From: Thalassospira lohafexi
GTDB taxonomy: Bacteria; Pseudomonadota; Alphaproteobacteria; Rhodospirillales; Thalassospiraceae
Length of the DNA stretch: 64,000 nt
Reading direction: 5' to 3'
Assembly: GCF_002844275.1 (NCBI RefSeq)
Contig: NZ_NXGX01000003.1
Coordinates: forward strand, 415,549-479,548
The notes under the pieces are model-generated. The model did not search any database. It was not told where the DNA came from and saw only the letters and a list, made by a program, of their open reading frames with translations. Below are positions 26,706 through 35,838 of this stretch, one piece after another (positions within the stretch are counted from its first letter, which is position 1; every line of letters begins with the position of its first letter). The translations under genes were made by a program, and so were the position numbers.

Positions 26706-26776
26706 ATTGTCGTTTTGGGACGGAATACCATTCTTGGGTGTGCAAAGCGAAGCAAATGCACGAAAAACCCCACAAA

Positions 26777-26791
26777 TGGCACGACTTTTGC
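26777..26791 (+). promoter_or_regulatory. Sigma-54 (-24/-12) promoter motif upstream of rnd
   Basis: TGGCACGACTTTTGC matches the sigma-54 consensus TGGCACG-N4-TTGC at every defined position with correct spacing. It would start transcription near 26803, about 50 bases before rnd. No obvious activator site was identified upstream. rpoN itself is encoded 4.3 kb downstream. Confidence 0.6.
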
Positions 26792-26851
26792 GTCGCGACG
26801 CGCAGTTTGCTGTGTTAAGAACAGGAAAATCATGACATTTGGAGCACCGCG

Positions 26852-27463
26852 ATGACCAATTTCCTCCATCTCGGAGATCTGCCCGATGACCTTGACCTTG
26901 GTAAGGTTGTGGCAATCGACAGTGAGACCATGGGCCTTAATCCGCACCGCGACCGTTTATGTGTCGTGCAATTGTCGAGCGGCGATGGCGATGCCCATCT
27001 GGTCAAGTTTGATGGGGAAGATTACAGCGCGCCGAACCTTAAGAAATTGCTGGCTGATCCCAGTGTTCTCAAGCTCTTTCATTTCGGGCGTTTTGACATT
27101 GCGGTGATGGACAAATACCTCGGTGTGCGCTGCGCGCCGGTTTATTGCACCAAAATCGCCTCCAAGCTGATCCGCACCTATACCGACCGTCATGGTCTGA
27201 AAGACTTGCTGCGCGAGCTGGTCGGGGTCGAGATTTCCAAGCAGCAGCAAAGTTCCGATTGGGGGGCGCCTGAGCTCTCCAAGGATCAGATTGATTACGC
27301 CGCATCGGATGTTTTGTATCTGCATAAAGCCAAGGAAGAGCTGGATCGGCGTTTGGCCCGCGAAGGGCGCACCGAACTGGCGCAGGCGTGTTTTGACTTC
27401 CTGCCAACGCGCGCGACACTGGATCTTTCGGGCTGGGACGAAACTGATATCTTTGCCCACTAG
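26852..27463 (+). CDS. rnd: Ribonuclease D-type 3'-5' exonuclease (single domain)
   Basis: DEDD-family 3'-5' exoribonuclease. At 203 residues it contains only the exonuclease domain and lacks the HRDC domains of E. coli RNase D, as is usual for the short alphaproteobacterial form. Exo I is AIDSETMGL near 24-32, Exo II is HFGRFDIAVMD near 74-84, and Exo III is QIDYAASDVLYL near 146-157. GGAG lies 9 bases before the ATG. It is preceded by tRNA-Leu with its terminator and by a perfect sigma-54 motif, so its expression may be under RpoN. Confidence 0.93.
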   Translation: MTNFLHLGDLPDDLDLGKVVAIDSETMGLNPHRDRLCVVQLSSGDGDAHLVKFDGEDYSAPNLKKLLADPSVLKLFHFGRFDIAVMDKYLGVRCAPVYCTKIASKLIRTYTDRHGLKDLLRELVGVEISKQQQSSDWGAPELSKDQIDYAASDVLYLHKAKEELDRRLAREGRTELAQACFDFLPTRATLDLSGWDETDIFAH

Positions 27464-27530
27464 TTTTCTGGCCGTCTGCAGATATTTGCATATCGGTTAA
27501 CCGCCTGTGAATGTCGGCTGTGCTAGGCAA

Positions 27531-27559
27531 TTGACCCCCGCACCGGGCAGGTTCATAGT
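27531..27559 (+). promoter_or_regulatory. Probable sigma-70 promoter of the kdsD-lpt operon
   Basis: TTGACC and CATAGT are separated by 17 bases, 72 bases before the kdsD ATG. Confidence 0.5.
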
Positions 27560-27630
27560 TTTGGCAAAATGGCCGTGCATGTTGGTCAATACGCCTGACG
27601 TTCCGGGCGGGAAACGCAAACAAGAAACAG

Positions 27631-28653
27631 ATGACAGTGACCCCAGAAGCCAAACAAAACGCCCCACAAAATGTCGGACATACCCCTGCACCTGCTTCCA
27701 GTGCCGATCTCGCTGTGGCGCGCCGGGTTCTTGAGATCGAAGCAACTGCCCTACACGAACTGGCCGAATCGCTTGATGGTGCTTTCTGTGCGGCGATTGA
27801 CCTGATTGAGGGGCTTAAAGGTCGCCTTGTGATTACCGGGATGGGCAAAAGCGGTCATATCGCCAAGAAAATCGCTGCGACCTTTGCCTCGACGGGCACA
27901 CCATCGTTTTTTGTCCATCCGGCCGAAGCCAGCCACGGTGATCTTGGCATGATCGGCAAGGATGACGGGGTTTTGGCACTGTCCAATTCCGGTGAAACCC
28001 CGGAGCTGTCCGATATTATCGCCTTTACACGACGGTTTAATGTCCCGCTGATTGGCATGACGCGCAAACCGCACAGCTCGCTTGCGATGCAAAGTGACTG
28101 CCCGCTGGTGTTGCCCGCAAGTCCGGAAGCCTGCCCGAACAAGCAGGCGCCGACGACCTCAACCACCGCCATGCTGGCCTGTGCCGATGCATTGGCGGTG
28201 ACCTTGATGGAGCGTCGTGGCTTTTCCGCCGAAGATTTCCGCACATTCCATCCCGGCGGCAAACTGGGTCAGCGGTTGCTGCATGTGCGCGATGTCATGC
28301 ATCCAGCCGACAGCCTGCCATTGATTGCCAAGGATGCCCTGATGTCCGAGGCGCTTGTGACCATGACCAGCCATTCGTTTGGCTGTGTCGGGGTGCTGGG
28401 GGATCGCGGTGAGCTGATCGGGATTGTGACCGATGGCGATTTGCGCCGTCACATGGCCAATAATATTGTGGCGATGAAGGTAATGGATGTGATGACGGCA
28501 GGGCCGAAGGTGACCAGTGAAATGGCACTTGCGGTCGAAGCACTTGCCATCATGAATGATCGCAGCATTACCGCCCTGTTCGTGCTGGATGAGGCGCAAG
28601 TGCCTGTTGGACTGGTCCATATCCATGATCTGCTGCGGTCGGGGGTTGCCTGA
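27631..28653 (+). CDS. kdsD: D-arabinose 5-phosphate isomerase (KpsF/GutQ family)
   Basis: Converts ribulose 5-phosphate to arabinose 5-phosphate, the first step toward KDO of lipopolysaccharide. The 340 residues comprise an N-terminal extension of about 20, a SIS sugar-isomerase domain (RLVITGMGKSGHIAKKIA near 68-85; SHGDLGMI near 105-112, the histidine being catalytic; LSNSGETPEL) and two CBS domains from about 220 to the end. FHPGGKLGQRL is a family signature. It heads a run through lptC, lptA, lptB and rpoN, linking KDO supply to LPS export. Confidence 0.96.
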   Translation: MTVTPEAKQNAPQNVGHTPAPASSADLAVARRVLEIEATALHELAESLDGAFCAAIDLIEGLKGRLVITGMGKSGHIAKKIAATFASTGTPSFFVHPAEASHGDLGMIGKDDGVLALSNSGETPELSDIIAFTRRFNVPLIGMTRKPHSSLAMQSDCPLVLPASPEACPNKQAPTTSTTAMLACADALAVTLMERRGFSAEDFRTFHPGGKLGQRLLHVRDVMHPADSLPLIAKDALMSEALVTMTSHSFGCVGVLGDRGELIGIVTDGDLRRHMANNIVAMKVMDVMTAGPKVTSEMALAVEALAIMNDRSITALFVLDEAQVPVGLVHIHDLLRSGVA

Positions 28654-28655
28654 GC

Positions 28656-29363
28656 ATGGCCGAGGATCGGGCGCAAAAGGCTGAGAAAGCGGCGCGTGAC
28701 GCACGCAGCCGTGACCGGCTTCCGTCCGGGCGGCGCGATGTACGGATCAATCCGTTTCGCCGGATCATTGTAACGTCGCTTAAACTCGTTTTGCCATTGA
28801 TCGCGCTTACCCTGATGGCGTTGGTGGTGTTATGGCCGCAGATCGAACAGGTTCAGGACAGTGGGTTTCGTCTTGGCTTTTCCACGTCTCCTGAGGATTT
28901 GATGGAAAATGTTGCCATGTCCAACCCGCGCTTTTTCGGTGTGGATGGCAATCGGCAGCCGTTTACCGTCACCGCACAGGAAGCCATCGAAAACCAGGCC
29001 GATGACGGTCACGATGATCATGTTTACCTTGATACCCCACAGGCCGATATCACGCTTGAAGACGGGTCGTGGATTGCGCTGACGGCCAATGAAGGGTTCT
29101 ATACCGAAACCGATGGTGTGCTTGATCTGGTCGGGGCGGTGAATATGTACCACGATAACGGGTTTGAAATTCACACCCAGAAAGCTGAAATCGAAATGAA
29201 CGTTGGCAACGCCAGCGGATCGGTTCCGGTTGATGGGCAGGGGCCGTTTGGCACGATCAAATCGGATTCCGGGTTTGAACTGGAAGACAAAGGGGCGGTC
29301 ATCCGCTTTTTGGGGAACGCCAAAATGGTGATTTTCGATAGTGCATTGAAAGGGAAGTCATGA
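28656..29363 (+). CDS. lptC: LPS export protein LptC
   Basis: Bitopic inner-membrane component of the Lpt bridge, passing LPS from LptB2FG to LptA. The 235-residue protein has a charged cytoplasmic N-terminus, one membrane helix at about 41-60 (LKLVLPLIALTLMALVVLW) and a periplasmic beta-jellyroll with the characteristic NPRFFGVDGNRQPFTVTA and TANEGFY repeats. It starts two bases after the kdsD stop, and its stop overlaps the lptA start (ATGA), so the three are coupled. Confidence 0.93.
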   Translation: MAEDRAQKAEKAARDARSRDRLPSGRRDVRINPFRRIIVTSLKLVLPLIALTLMALVVLWPQIEQVQDSGFRLGFSTSPEDLMENVAMSNPRFFGVDGNRQPFTVTAQEAIENQADDGHDDHVYLDTPQADITLEDGSWIALTANEGFYTETDGVLDLVGAVNMYHDNGFEIHTQKAEIEMNVGNASGSVPVDGQGPFGTIKSDSGFELEDKGAVIRFLGNAKMVIFDSALKGKS

Positions 29364-30262
29364 TCGCAACGGCGCGTTTGGCCCGCACACAGGCAGCCGC
29401 AGGGCGTTTATTGGCAACGGCCCTTTTGGTCGGAAGCATTGTGGGTGTCAGCACCCTGATGCAGGCCACCGTGATGCAACAGGCACATGCCAATCCGCTG
29501 GGGCTGGCACAGAACGGCAGTGGCGGGCTTGAGGTTGAGTCTGATAACGGCATTGAATGGCGCCGCAATGAGCAAATCCTGATTGCGCGCGGCAATGCGG
29601 TGGCAAAACGCGGAACATCGCGGGTCGATGCCGATGAATTGCAGGCATTATATCGGGATCGCGATGGCAACAGCGAGATTTACCGCATCATTGCGACCGG
29701 CAACGTCAGATTATCATCTGATACCGATGTCGCGACCGGCGATAAGGCGGTTTACGATATTGATCAGGCGGTTGTGGTGCTGACTGGTGAAAACCTGAAA
29801 TACCAAACCCCGAAAGAAACCCTGACGGCGGAAGAAAGTCTGGAATACTGGGAAACCGATCGGATTGCGGTGGCCCGTGGCAATGCGGTTGCGGTTGCCG
29901 AAGACCGGACATTGCGGGGCGATACATTGACTGCACGGTTCGAGCCGGGCGAAGGCGGGACCAACGAACTGCGCCGCATCGATGGCGACGGCAATGTAAC
30001 AATCCGCACACCAACCGACTTTGTCATTGGTGATCAAGGGGTTTATGATGCTAAAACAGGTATCGCTACTTTGATTGGATCGGTTAAGATTACACGCGGC
30101 GAGAACCAGCTGAACGGGGATCGCGCGGTTGTTGATCTGAATACCGGCATCAGCCGCCTGACGACCAATGGCACAGGTGGCAGCAAAAACCGTGTCCGGG
30201 GCCTTCTGATCCCAGAAAAAGACGAAAAAGACGGCCCGGCAGACGCCGGGACAGGAAATTGA
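29360..30262 (+). CDS. lptA: LPS transport periplasmic protein LptA
   Basis: Periplasmic bridge protein that relays LPS between LptC and the outer-membrane LptDE. The 300-residue precursor has a long signal region ending around residue 44 (QQAHA then NPLG). The OstA-like repeats are visible: INWR-type EWRRNEQILIARGNAVAKR, then GNVRLSSDTDVATGDKAVYD, AVARGNAVAVAEDRTLRGD and GSVKITRGENQLNGDRAVVD. The acidic Lys/Asp/Pro tail is typical of larger alphaproteobacterial LptA. Start overlaps the lptC stop; lptB follows. Confidence 0.94.
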   Translation: MIATARLARTQAAAGRLLATALLVGSIVGVSTLMQATVMQQAHANPLGLAQNGSGGLEVESDNGIEWRRNEQILIARGNAVAKRGTSRVDADELQALYRDRDGNSEIYRIIATGNVRLSSDTDVATGDKAVYDIDQAVVVLTGENLKYQTPKETLTAEESLEYWETDRIAVARGNAVAVAEDRTLRGDTLTARFEPGEGGTNELRRIDGDGNVTIRTPTDFVIGDQGVYDAKTGIATLIGSVKITRGENQLNGDRAVVDLNTGISRLTTNGTGGSKNRVRGLLIPEKDEKDGPADAGTGN

Positions 30263-30277
30263 GGAAAGGTCGGTAAT

Positions 30278-31090
30278 TTGTTCTGGTCGCGCAAAGGCGT
30301 AAAATCCGACACAGCAAACGGGCAGGCTGCATCTTCTGTGGAGGGCGGGCCGCGTTTGGTGACCGCGAACAAGGGGCTGGTGGCGCATAATCTTGGCAAA
30401 AGCTTCAAGAAACGCCCGGTTCTCAAAGACGTGTCGATGTCTGTGCAGCGTGGTGAGGCAGTTGGTCTTTTGGGGCCAAACGGTGCGGGCAAGACCACCA
30501 GTTTTTACATCATTACCGGACTGATTGCCTCTGATCGCGGGTCGATTTCGCTTGATGGACGCGACATTACATCGATGCCGATGTATCAGCGCGCGCGCCT
30601 TGGGATTGGCTATTTGCCACAGGAAGCATCGATTTTCCGCGGCATGACGGTCGAACAAAACATCATGGCCGTGCTTGAGGTGGTCGAAGATGACCGCATC
30701 AAACGCGAACAGAACCTTGAAGACCTTTTGGCAGAATTTGCCATTGAGCACCTGCGCCGGACACCGGCACTGGCATTGTCGGGCGGGGAACGCCGACGTT
30801 GCGAGATTGCACGTGCGCTTGCGGCCCATCCGAACTTTGTTCTTCTGGACGAACCGCTGGCCGGGATTGACCCGATTGCCGTGGGGGATATTCGCGATCT
30901 TGTACGTCATCTGAAAGATCGTGGCATTGGGGTCTTGATTACCGACCACAATGTGCGCGAGACTCTCGACATTATTGACCGGGCATATATCTTGCATGAT
31001 GGCCGGGTTTTGATGGAAGGTGGTCCCGATGAAATCGTTAGAAATGACGATGTTCGCAGGGTTTATCTGGGCGATCGTTTTAGCCTGTGA
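30278..31090 (+). CDS. lptB: LPS export ABC transporter ATPase LptB
   Basis: Cytoplasmic ATPase driving LPS extraction from the inner membrane. Walker [10 protein letters not shown] is at about 66-74, the Q-loop segment is YLPQEASIF, the signature is [15 protein letters not shown] near 168, and Walker B runs into [14 protein letters not shown]. The frame opens with TTG at 30278, preceded by GAGGAAAGG, giving 270 residues including a 30-residue N-terminal tail. A GTG at 30362 (VTANKGL) would give a core-length protein. Follows lptA by 15 bases; rpoN follows by 43. Confidence 0.96.
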   Translation: MFWSRKGVKSDTANGQAASSVEGGPRLVTANKGLVAHNLGKSFKKRPVLKDVSMSVQRGEAVGLLGPNGAGKTTSFYIITGLIASDRGSISLDGRDITSMPMYQRARLGIGYLPQEASIFRGMTVEQNIMAVLEVVEDDRIKREQNLEDLLAEFAIEHLRRTPALALSGGERRRCEIARALAAHPNFVLLDEPLAGIDPIAVGDIRDLVRHLKDRGIGVLITDHNVRETLDIIDRAYILHDGRVLMEGGPDEIVRNDDVRRVYLGDRFSL

Positions 31091-31133
31091 CCATTTCTTG
31101 GGGGGAATCGGATTGACACGGGGTAGTGCATAA

Positions 31134-32711
31134 ATGGCCCTGAAGGCGCGGCTTGATCTTCGCCAGTCCCAGTCTCTTGTCATGACGCCGCAATTGCAGC
31201 AGGCGATTAAGCTGTTGCAATTCAACAATATTGAACTTTCCAATTTCATTGACAGTGAGCTGCTTGAGAATCCGCTGCTGGAACGCGCGGACCCGGGGCA
31301 GACGTATGCCGAATCGGGCGATAGCGCGGTCGGCAATGGCGACGACGGGATCGATCAACGCACCAGTGACAATTTCACCGACCGCGATGACCAGTTCGGT
31401 ACCGACCGCCTGACAGCCAGTGAAACCATGGGGGCGGGTGACAGTCCGCTCGATGTCGCCAGCGACGCGCTGTATGACGGCGAGGGCGAGATTTCCCAAA
31501 ATGGCGCGCCTGTTTCGGGCAGCCATGACTATTCCGCGCCCTATAGCGGCGGTGCGGGCGGCGGCGGTTCAGGTGGGGGCAGTGGTGATGAACTGCCCAG
31601 CCTTGAACAAACCCTTGCCGATGAAGCAACGCTTCGTCAGTCGCTTGATGATCAGCTCAACATTGCATTTGCCGATGCAAGGTCACGCATGATCGGCAGT
31701 TATCTGATCGATATGCTTGATGATAATGGCTATCTCAGTGGGGAACTTGACGAGGTGTCATCCTCGCTTGAGTGCGACCTTTCGGATGTGAAGCATGTTT
31801 TGTCGGTAATGCAGGGGTTTGATCCGGTCGGGATTTTTGCCCGTGGTTTGGCCGAATGTCTTGAGCTGCAATTGCGCGATCTAAACCGGTTTGATCCGGC
31901 AATGGCGGCCCTACTGGCCAATCTTGAATTGCTGGCGAAACGCGAATTTGACCGGTTGCGCCGGATTTGCGGTGTCGATGCCGATGATCTGCACGACATG
32001 ATCGCCGAGATCAAAACGCTTGATCCACGCCCCGGCCGCACGGCCGACGGTGAAGTGGCAACACCGGTGATCCCCGATGTTTTGATGCGCGCTGCGGGCA
32101 ATGGCAACTGGCATCTTGAACTGAATACCGATGCGCTGCCGCGGGTTTTGGTCAATGAGGAATATGTCGCGGAAATCGGGTCTGGTTTGCGTGACCGCGA
32201 AGAACGCGGCTTTATGAGTGAAAAACTGCAAACCGCCAACTGGCTGGTGAAGGCCCTGCATCAGCGCGCGACCACCATCATGAAGGTGTCGACCGAAATT
32301 GTCCGCCAGCAGGACGGGTTCTTTAGCCACGGGGTGTCGCATTTGCGCCCGTTGATCCTGCGCGATATTGCCGAGGCGATTGGCATGCATGAAAGTACGG
32401 TATCGCGGGTGACCAATGGCAAGTTTATGTCGACCCCGCGCGGGATGTTTGAACTGAAATATTTCTTCACCACAGCGATTTCATCATCGGTGGGCGGAGA
32501 TTCATATTCGTCGGAATCAGTGCGTCACCGGATCAAGTCATTGATCGATATGGAAGATCCGAAAAAGATTTTGTCAGACGACAAACTGGTCGAACTTCTG
32601 CAAAAGGAAGGGATCGACATTGCACGCCGAACAGTGGCAAAATACCGCGAAGCGATGCGCATTGCGTCCTCTGTTCAGCGCCGTCGCGAAAAAAAATCAC
32701 GTGCTTCCTAG
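31134..32711 (+). CDS. rpoN: RNA polymerase sigma-54 factor RpoN
   Basis: Alternative sigma factor for nitrogen and other enhancer-dependent genes. The 525-residue protein has the glutamine-rich region I (LDLRQSQSLVMTPQLQQAIKLL near 5-26), an acidic/glycine-rich region II with low complexity (about 55-160), the core-binding domain, a helix-turn-helix (ESTVSRVTNGKFM near 420-432) and the C-terminal RpoN box ARRTVAKYREAM near 500. It sits after lptB and before hpf-ptsN, the conserved rpoN neighbourhood of proteobacteria. Confidence 0.98.
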   Translation: MALKARLDLRQSQSLVMTPQLQQAIKLLQFNNIELSNFIDSELLENPLLERADPGQTYAESGDSAVGNGDDGIDQRTSDNFTDRDDQFGTDRLTASETMGAGDSPLDVASDALYDGEGEISQNGAPVSGSHDYSAPYSGGAGGGGSGGGSGDELPSLEQTLADEATLRQSLDDQLNIAFADARSRMIGSYLIDMLDDNGYLSGELDEVSSSLECDLSDVKHVLSVMQGFDPVGIFARGLAECLELQLRDLNRFDPAMAALLANLELLAKREFDRLRRICGVDADDLHDMIAEIKTLDPRPGRTADGEVATPVIPDVLMRAAGNGNWHLELNTDALPRVLVNEEYVAEIGSGLRDREERGFMSEKLQTANWLVKALHQRATTIMKVSTEIVRQQDGFFSHGVSHLRPLILRDIAEAIGMHESTVSRVTNGKFMSTPRGMFELKYFFTTAISSSVGGDSYSSESVRHRIKSLIDMEDPKKILSDDKLVELLQKEGIDIARRTVAKYREAMRIASSVQRRREKKSRAS

Positions 32712-32873
32712 CACTTTTTTACCAGAAAAATGCGCCATAAGGTGCTGTAATTTAAGGTAGAATACCCATATCTTGACTTGGCTATTACGAGGGAATATGG
32801 TGCGCCCACCTGATTGAGGGGCTCCAAACATCCATATGTACTGGGAAGTCACTCAAAGAGGGATAGGCGATCC

Positions 32874-33470
32874 ATGCAAATTACGGTTATCGGTAAGCAA
32901 CTTGACGTAGGAAATGCTCTTCGCGAGCACGTCGTCGAGACCTTGGACCCTGCGGTAGAGAAATATTTCGATCACGCGATCGAAGCCACGGTGACACTCA
33001 CCAAACAGGCGCATCTCTATCATACGCAAATTTCGGTCCATGTCGGCAAGGGCATGATGGTGCAGGCCAAAGCATCGGCGGATGAAGTTTATCCTGCCTT
33101 TGATGGGGCCTGCGACAAAGTGGCCAAGCAGTTGCGGCGCTATAAAAGGCGCCTGCGTGATCATCACGCCAGCCGGGACCATCATGAGCAGGCCCGCCTA
33201 GATGCGATCCACTATGTGATCGCGCAAGAAGACGATGATCATTCGGATGACACTCACGTAAATGGCTATGAACCAGTGATTGTTGCCGAAACGCCCGATC
33301 GCATTGATACGCTTTCTGTTGGGGAAGCGGTCATGCGGCTCGACTTGGGGGACATTCCGGCACTTATGTTCCGGAATGGCAAACATGGCGGATTGAATGT
33401 TGTGTACCGTCGTGCCGACGGAAATATCGGGTGGCTTGATCCAGCCGATGAGGAAGCCGGTGCAGCGTGA
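32874..33470 (+). CDS. hpf: Long-form ribosome hibernation promoting factor
   Basis: Binds the 30S subunit and, in the long form, dimerises 70S ribosomes to 100S in stationary phase. The start at 32874 (MQITVIGKQLDVGNALREHV) has AGAGGGA upstream and gives 198 residues; the longer frame adds 20 unlikely residues. An N-terminal beta-alpha-beta-beta-beta-alpha domain (about 1-105) is joined by a His/Asp-rich linker to a C-terminal dimerisation domain (VGEAVMRLDLGDIPALMFRN). The stop overlaps the GTG start of ptsN. Confidence 0.95.
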   Translation: MQITVIGKQLDVGNALREHVVETLDPAVEKYFDHAIEATVTLTKQAHLYHTQISVHVGKGMMVQAKASADEVYPAFDGACDKVAKQLRRYKRRLRDHHASRDHHEQARLDAIHYVIAQEDDDHSDDTHVNGYEPVIVAETPDRIDTLSVGEAVMRLDLGDIPALMFRNGKHGGLNVVYRRADGNIGWLDPADEEAGAA

Positions 33471-33973
33471 CGGACGCGGATTCTGAGCCAAACAACGCAA
33501 CGCGAAAAATGGACATATCATCTATTCTTACCCCGTCCGGGGTTATTCCGGCACTGCGGTCCGGTGCGAAAAAGGCTGTGCTTGAGGAACTTGCCGAGAA
33601 AGCAGCCGAAGTTACCGGACGCGATGCAAGCGAGATTTTCTCTGTCCTGCTTGATCGTGAGAAACTAGGCAGCACTGGCGTTGGCGGTGGTGTCGCAATT
33701 CCGCATGGCAAGCTGAATGATCTTGATCGGCTTTACATGGTCTTTGCCCGTGCTCAGAACCCGATTGAGTTCGATGCGGTTGATGAGCATCCGGTGGATT
33801 TGTTCTGCATGTTGATTGCGCCCGAAGAAGCCGGTGCGGATCATCTGAAGGCGTTGGCGCGGATTTCCCGCCTGCTGCGCAATCAGGGCATGTGTGACAA
33901 GCTGCGTGGTGCGGGCTCTGCTGATGCGATCTATGCGCTGCTGACACAGGATGAGGCCGAACAGGCCGCCTGA
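33467..33973 (+). CDS. ptsN: Nitrogen PTS IIA component PtsN
   Basis: Phosphoryl acceptor of the nitrogen-related phosphotransferase system (PtsP-NPr-PtsN), regulating potassium and nitrogen functions. The active-site histidine is in GVAIPHGKL (His80 counting from the GTG). The GTG at 33467 overlaps the hpf stop, which supports translational coupling, but an ATG at 33509 (MDISSILTPSGVIPAL) matches the usual family N-terminus and gives 154 residues. Last gene of the operon, with a strong terminator. Confidence 0.95.
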   Translation: MTDADSEPNNATRKMDISSILTPSGVIPALRSGAKKAVLEELAEKAAEVTGRDASEIFSVLLDREKLGSTGVGGGVAIPHGKLNDLDRLYMVFARAQNPIEFDAVDEHPVDLFCMLIAPEEAGADHLKALARISRLLRNQGMCDKLRGAGSADAIYALLTQDEAEQAA

Positions 33974-34031
33974 AAAGGTCAGTGATCGGCGGGTAATCCC
34001 CGTACGCACAGATAACAGCCCAGAATTTAAA

Positions 34032-34063
34032 AAAACCGGACGCCCGTTAAGGCGTCCGGTTTT
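34032..34063. terminator. Bidirectional terminator (ptsN / AmpG-like)
   Basis: Thirteen-base perfect stem AAAACCGGACGCC/GGCGTCCGGTTTT with a six-base loop. On the minus strand it is followed by a longer T-run, so it serves both convergent genes. Confidence 0.93.
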
Positions 34064-34103
34064 GCTTTATGGACGGCATGCAAGAGCGATCAGCTGTTGA
34101 CCA

Positions 34104-35678
34104 TCAGCCCTCAGCTTCGGCTGGCGTACGATCCTTGTTTGGATTTTCCACATCGGTTAAACGGCCCGCCAGAACGACAAGGTACAATACCGGAATGCCG
34201 ATGATGGCGGTGCCAATGAAGAACCAGCTGTATCCGACCGCATCAACAACCGTGCCCGAGAACCCGGCGAGGATCTTTGGAAACAGGGTCATGATCGAAC
34301 TAAAGATCGCGTATTGCATGGCCGTAAAGGAAATATTGGTCAGGCCTGACAGATAGGCAATGAAGGCCGCCGTTGCCAAACCACCCGACAGGTTGTCGGC
34401 CATGATCACCACGGCAAACATGATGGTGTTTGCCCCCATATGGGCCATAAAGGCAAACAGGATATTGGTGATAGCCGAAAGTAACGCCCCGACAAACAGG
34501 ATGCGCACAACCCCGTAGCGCACCGACAAAACCCCGCCCATGAAACTGCCGGCAATGGTCATGAACAGACCAAATGTTTTGGACACGGCGGCGATTTCTT
34601 CCTTGGAAAAGCCAAGGTCGGTGTAAAACACGTTGGCCATGACCCCCATGACGATATCGGCAATGCGATAGACGCCAATCAGGATCAGGATAATGATCGC
34701 GGCCTTGCCATAACGATCAATGAAGTCCTTTACCGGTGCGATATAGGTTTCACGCACCATGCCCGTCGGAGTGAGGCCGACCCGCGTGGTCAGCCAAGCG
34801 ACCAAAATGGCAACGGCAATCGAAATCGCAAGTTTGAGGGTGCCGGCAATAAACCCGGCAAGCTCGCTGATCATGCCACCATCGCGCAAGATGGCTTTGA
34901 GTGGGTCGGTGATGTCCCCGGCATAGAGATTGGCAAGGATGAAGGCGATGACCGTGACGGCAAACATCGCAAGAAATCGCACGTAATCGGATGTTTCGTG
35001 GAAATACTTGCTGTCGGTGCGGTTTACGGCCGGTTCACGGATCAATAGCGTTGTAATCACCCCGATACACATCGCAAGCGCCATACAGCCGTACGCCATT
35101 GTCCAGGCAAAGGGTTGGTAACTGCCTTCGGCTTCAAACAGCCCGGCAATGGTGAGCGCCCCGGCGCCGGCAACGATCATGCCGATGCGATAGCCGCCAA
35201 TATAGGCTGAACTCATCATCGCCTGAAGATCGGTATCGGCGGCCTCGATGCGATAGGCATCAATCACGATATCCTGTGTGGCCGAGGCAAAGCCAAGGGC
35301 AACGGCGGCAAAGGCCATCATGGTAAGGTTTTGTGCCGGATCGGTCAGCCCCATCCACAGGATGGCGCCGATGATGCACCCTTGGGCAATGATCAGCCAA
35401 CTGCGCCGACGCCCCAGAATACCGTGCAGGACCGGGAAGGGTAGCCGGTCAATCAGTGGCGCCCAGACGAATTTGAACGAATAGCCAAGGGCGGCCCAAC
35501 TGAAATAGGTAACGGTGGAACGATCCACGCCCGCTTCGCGCAGCCAGATCGACAGGGTGGAGAAAATCAGAAGGATGGGAATGCCCGCAGACAAGCCCAT
35601 AAACAGCATTGTGATGACACGTGGATGGATGAAGGCGCCAAAGGCCTCGCTCCAGCTTCGTTTTTCTGCGCTGTGCAT
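34104..35678 (-). CDS. AmpG-like MFS permease (muropeptide transporter family)
   Basis: Major facilitator superfamily protein resembling AmpG, the importer of anhydro-muropeptides for cell-wall recycling. From the ATG at 35678 (GGGGGAAA upstream) it has 524 residues and 12 or more hydrophobic helices. AmpG-like features are GLSAGIPILLIFSTLSIWLREAG split over the first helix and loop, FSWAALGYSFKFVWAPLIDR near 50-69, and ATQDIVIDAYRIE near 137-149. A long hydrophilic insert in the middle is also AmpG-like. The last 20 residues are charged. Substrate is inferred from family only. Confidence 0.88.
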   Translation of the reverse strand: MHSAEKRSWSEAFGAFIHPRVITMLFMGLSAGIPILLIFSTLSIWLREAGVDRSTVTYFSWAALGYSFKFVWAPLIDRLPFPVLHGILGRRRSWLIIAQGCIIGAILWMGLTDPAQNLTMMAFAAVALGFASATQDIVIDAYRIEAADTDLQAMMSSAYIGGYRIGMIVAGAGALTIAGLFEAEGSYQPFAWTMAYGCMALAMCIGVITTLLIREPAVNRTDSKYFHETSDYVRFLAMFAVTVIAFILANLYAGDITDPLKAILRDGGMISELAGFIAGTLKLAISIAVAILVAWLTTRVGLTPTGMVRETYIAPVKDFIDRYGKAAIIILILIGVYRIADIVMGVMANVFYTDLGFSKEEIAAVSKTFGLFMTIAGSFMGGVLSVRYGVVRILFVGALLSAITNILFAFMAHMGANTIMFAVVIMADNLSGGLATAAFIAYLSGLTNISFTAMQYAIFSSIMTLFPKILAGFSGTVVDAVGYSWFFIGTAIIGIPVLYLVVLAGRLTDVENPNKDRTPAEAEG

Positions 35679-35787
35679 CAATTTCCCCCGTTTGAATGCC
35701 ACGTGGACACAAAGTAGGGGAAACTGGTTAAGGAATGCCGAAATCGTCCGGCTATGATGCAAAGGACCCTAAAGGGCCTTAAACGCA

Positions 35788-35819
35788 AAAAAGGCCGATC
35801 CATCTGGACCGGCCTTTTT
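35788..35819 (-). terminator. Terminator of typA
   Basis: Nine-base stem AAAAAGGCC/GGCCTTTTT extended inward by GA/TC-type pairs, with a T-run on the minus strand, 20 bases after typA. Confidence 0.88.
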
Positions 35820-35838
35820 CAATTCAGGTGCGAAACGA

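Noticed and set aside
26742..26766. Possible activator (NtrC-like) site upstream of the sigma-54 motif
   Set aside because: The GTGCA..TGCAC inverted pair there has half-sites in the opposite orientation to the NtrC pattern and an unsuitable distance.
29714..31336. 540-codon open frame on the minus strand
   Set aside because: Entirely antisense to lptA, lptB and the start of rpoN, all of which are certain; the product is unrecognisable and His/Arg-rich, as expected of an antisense frame in this base composition.
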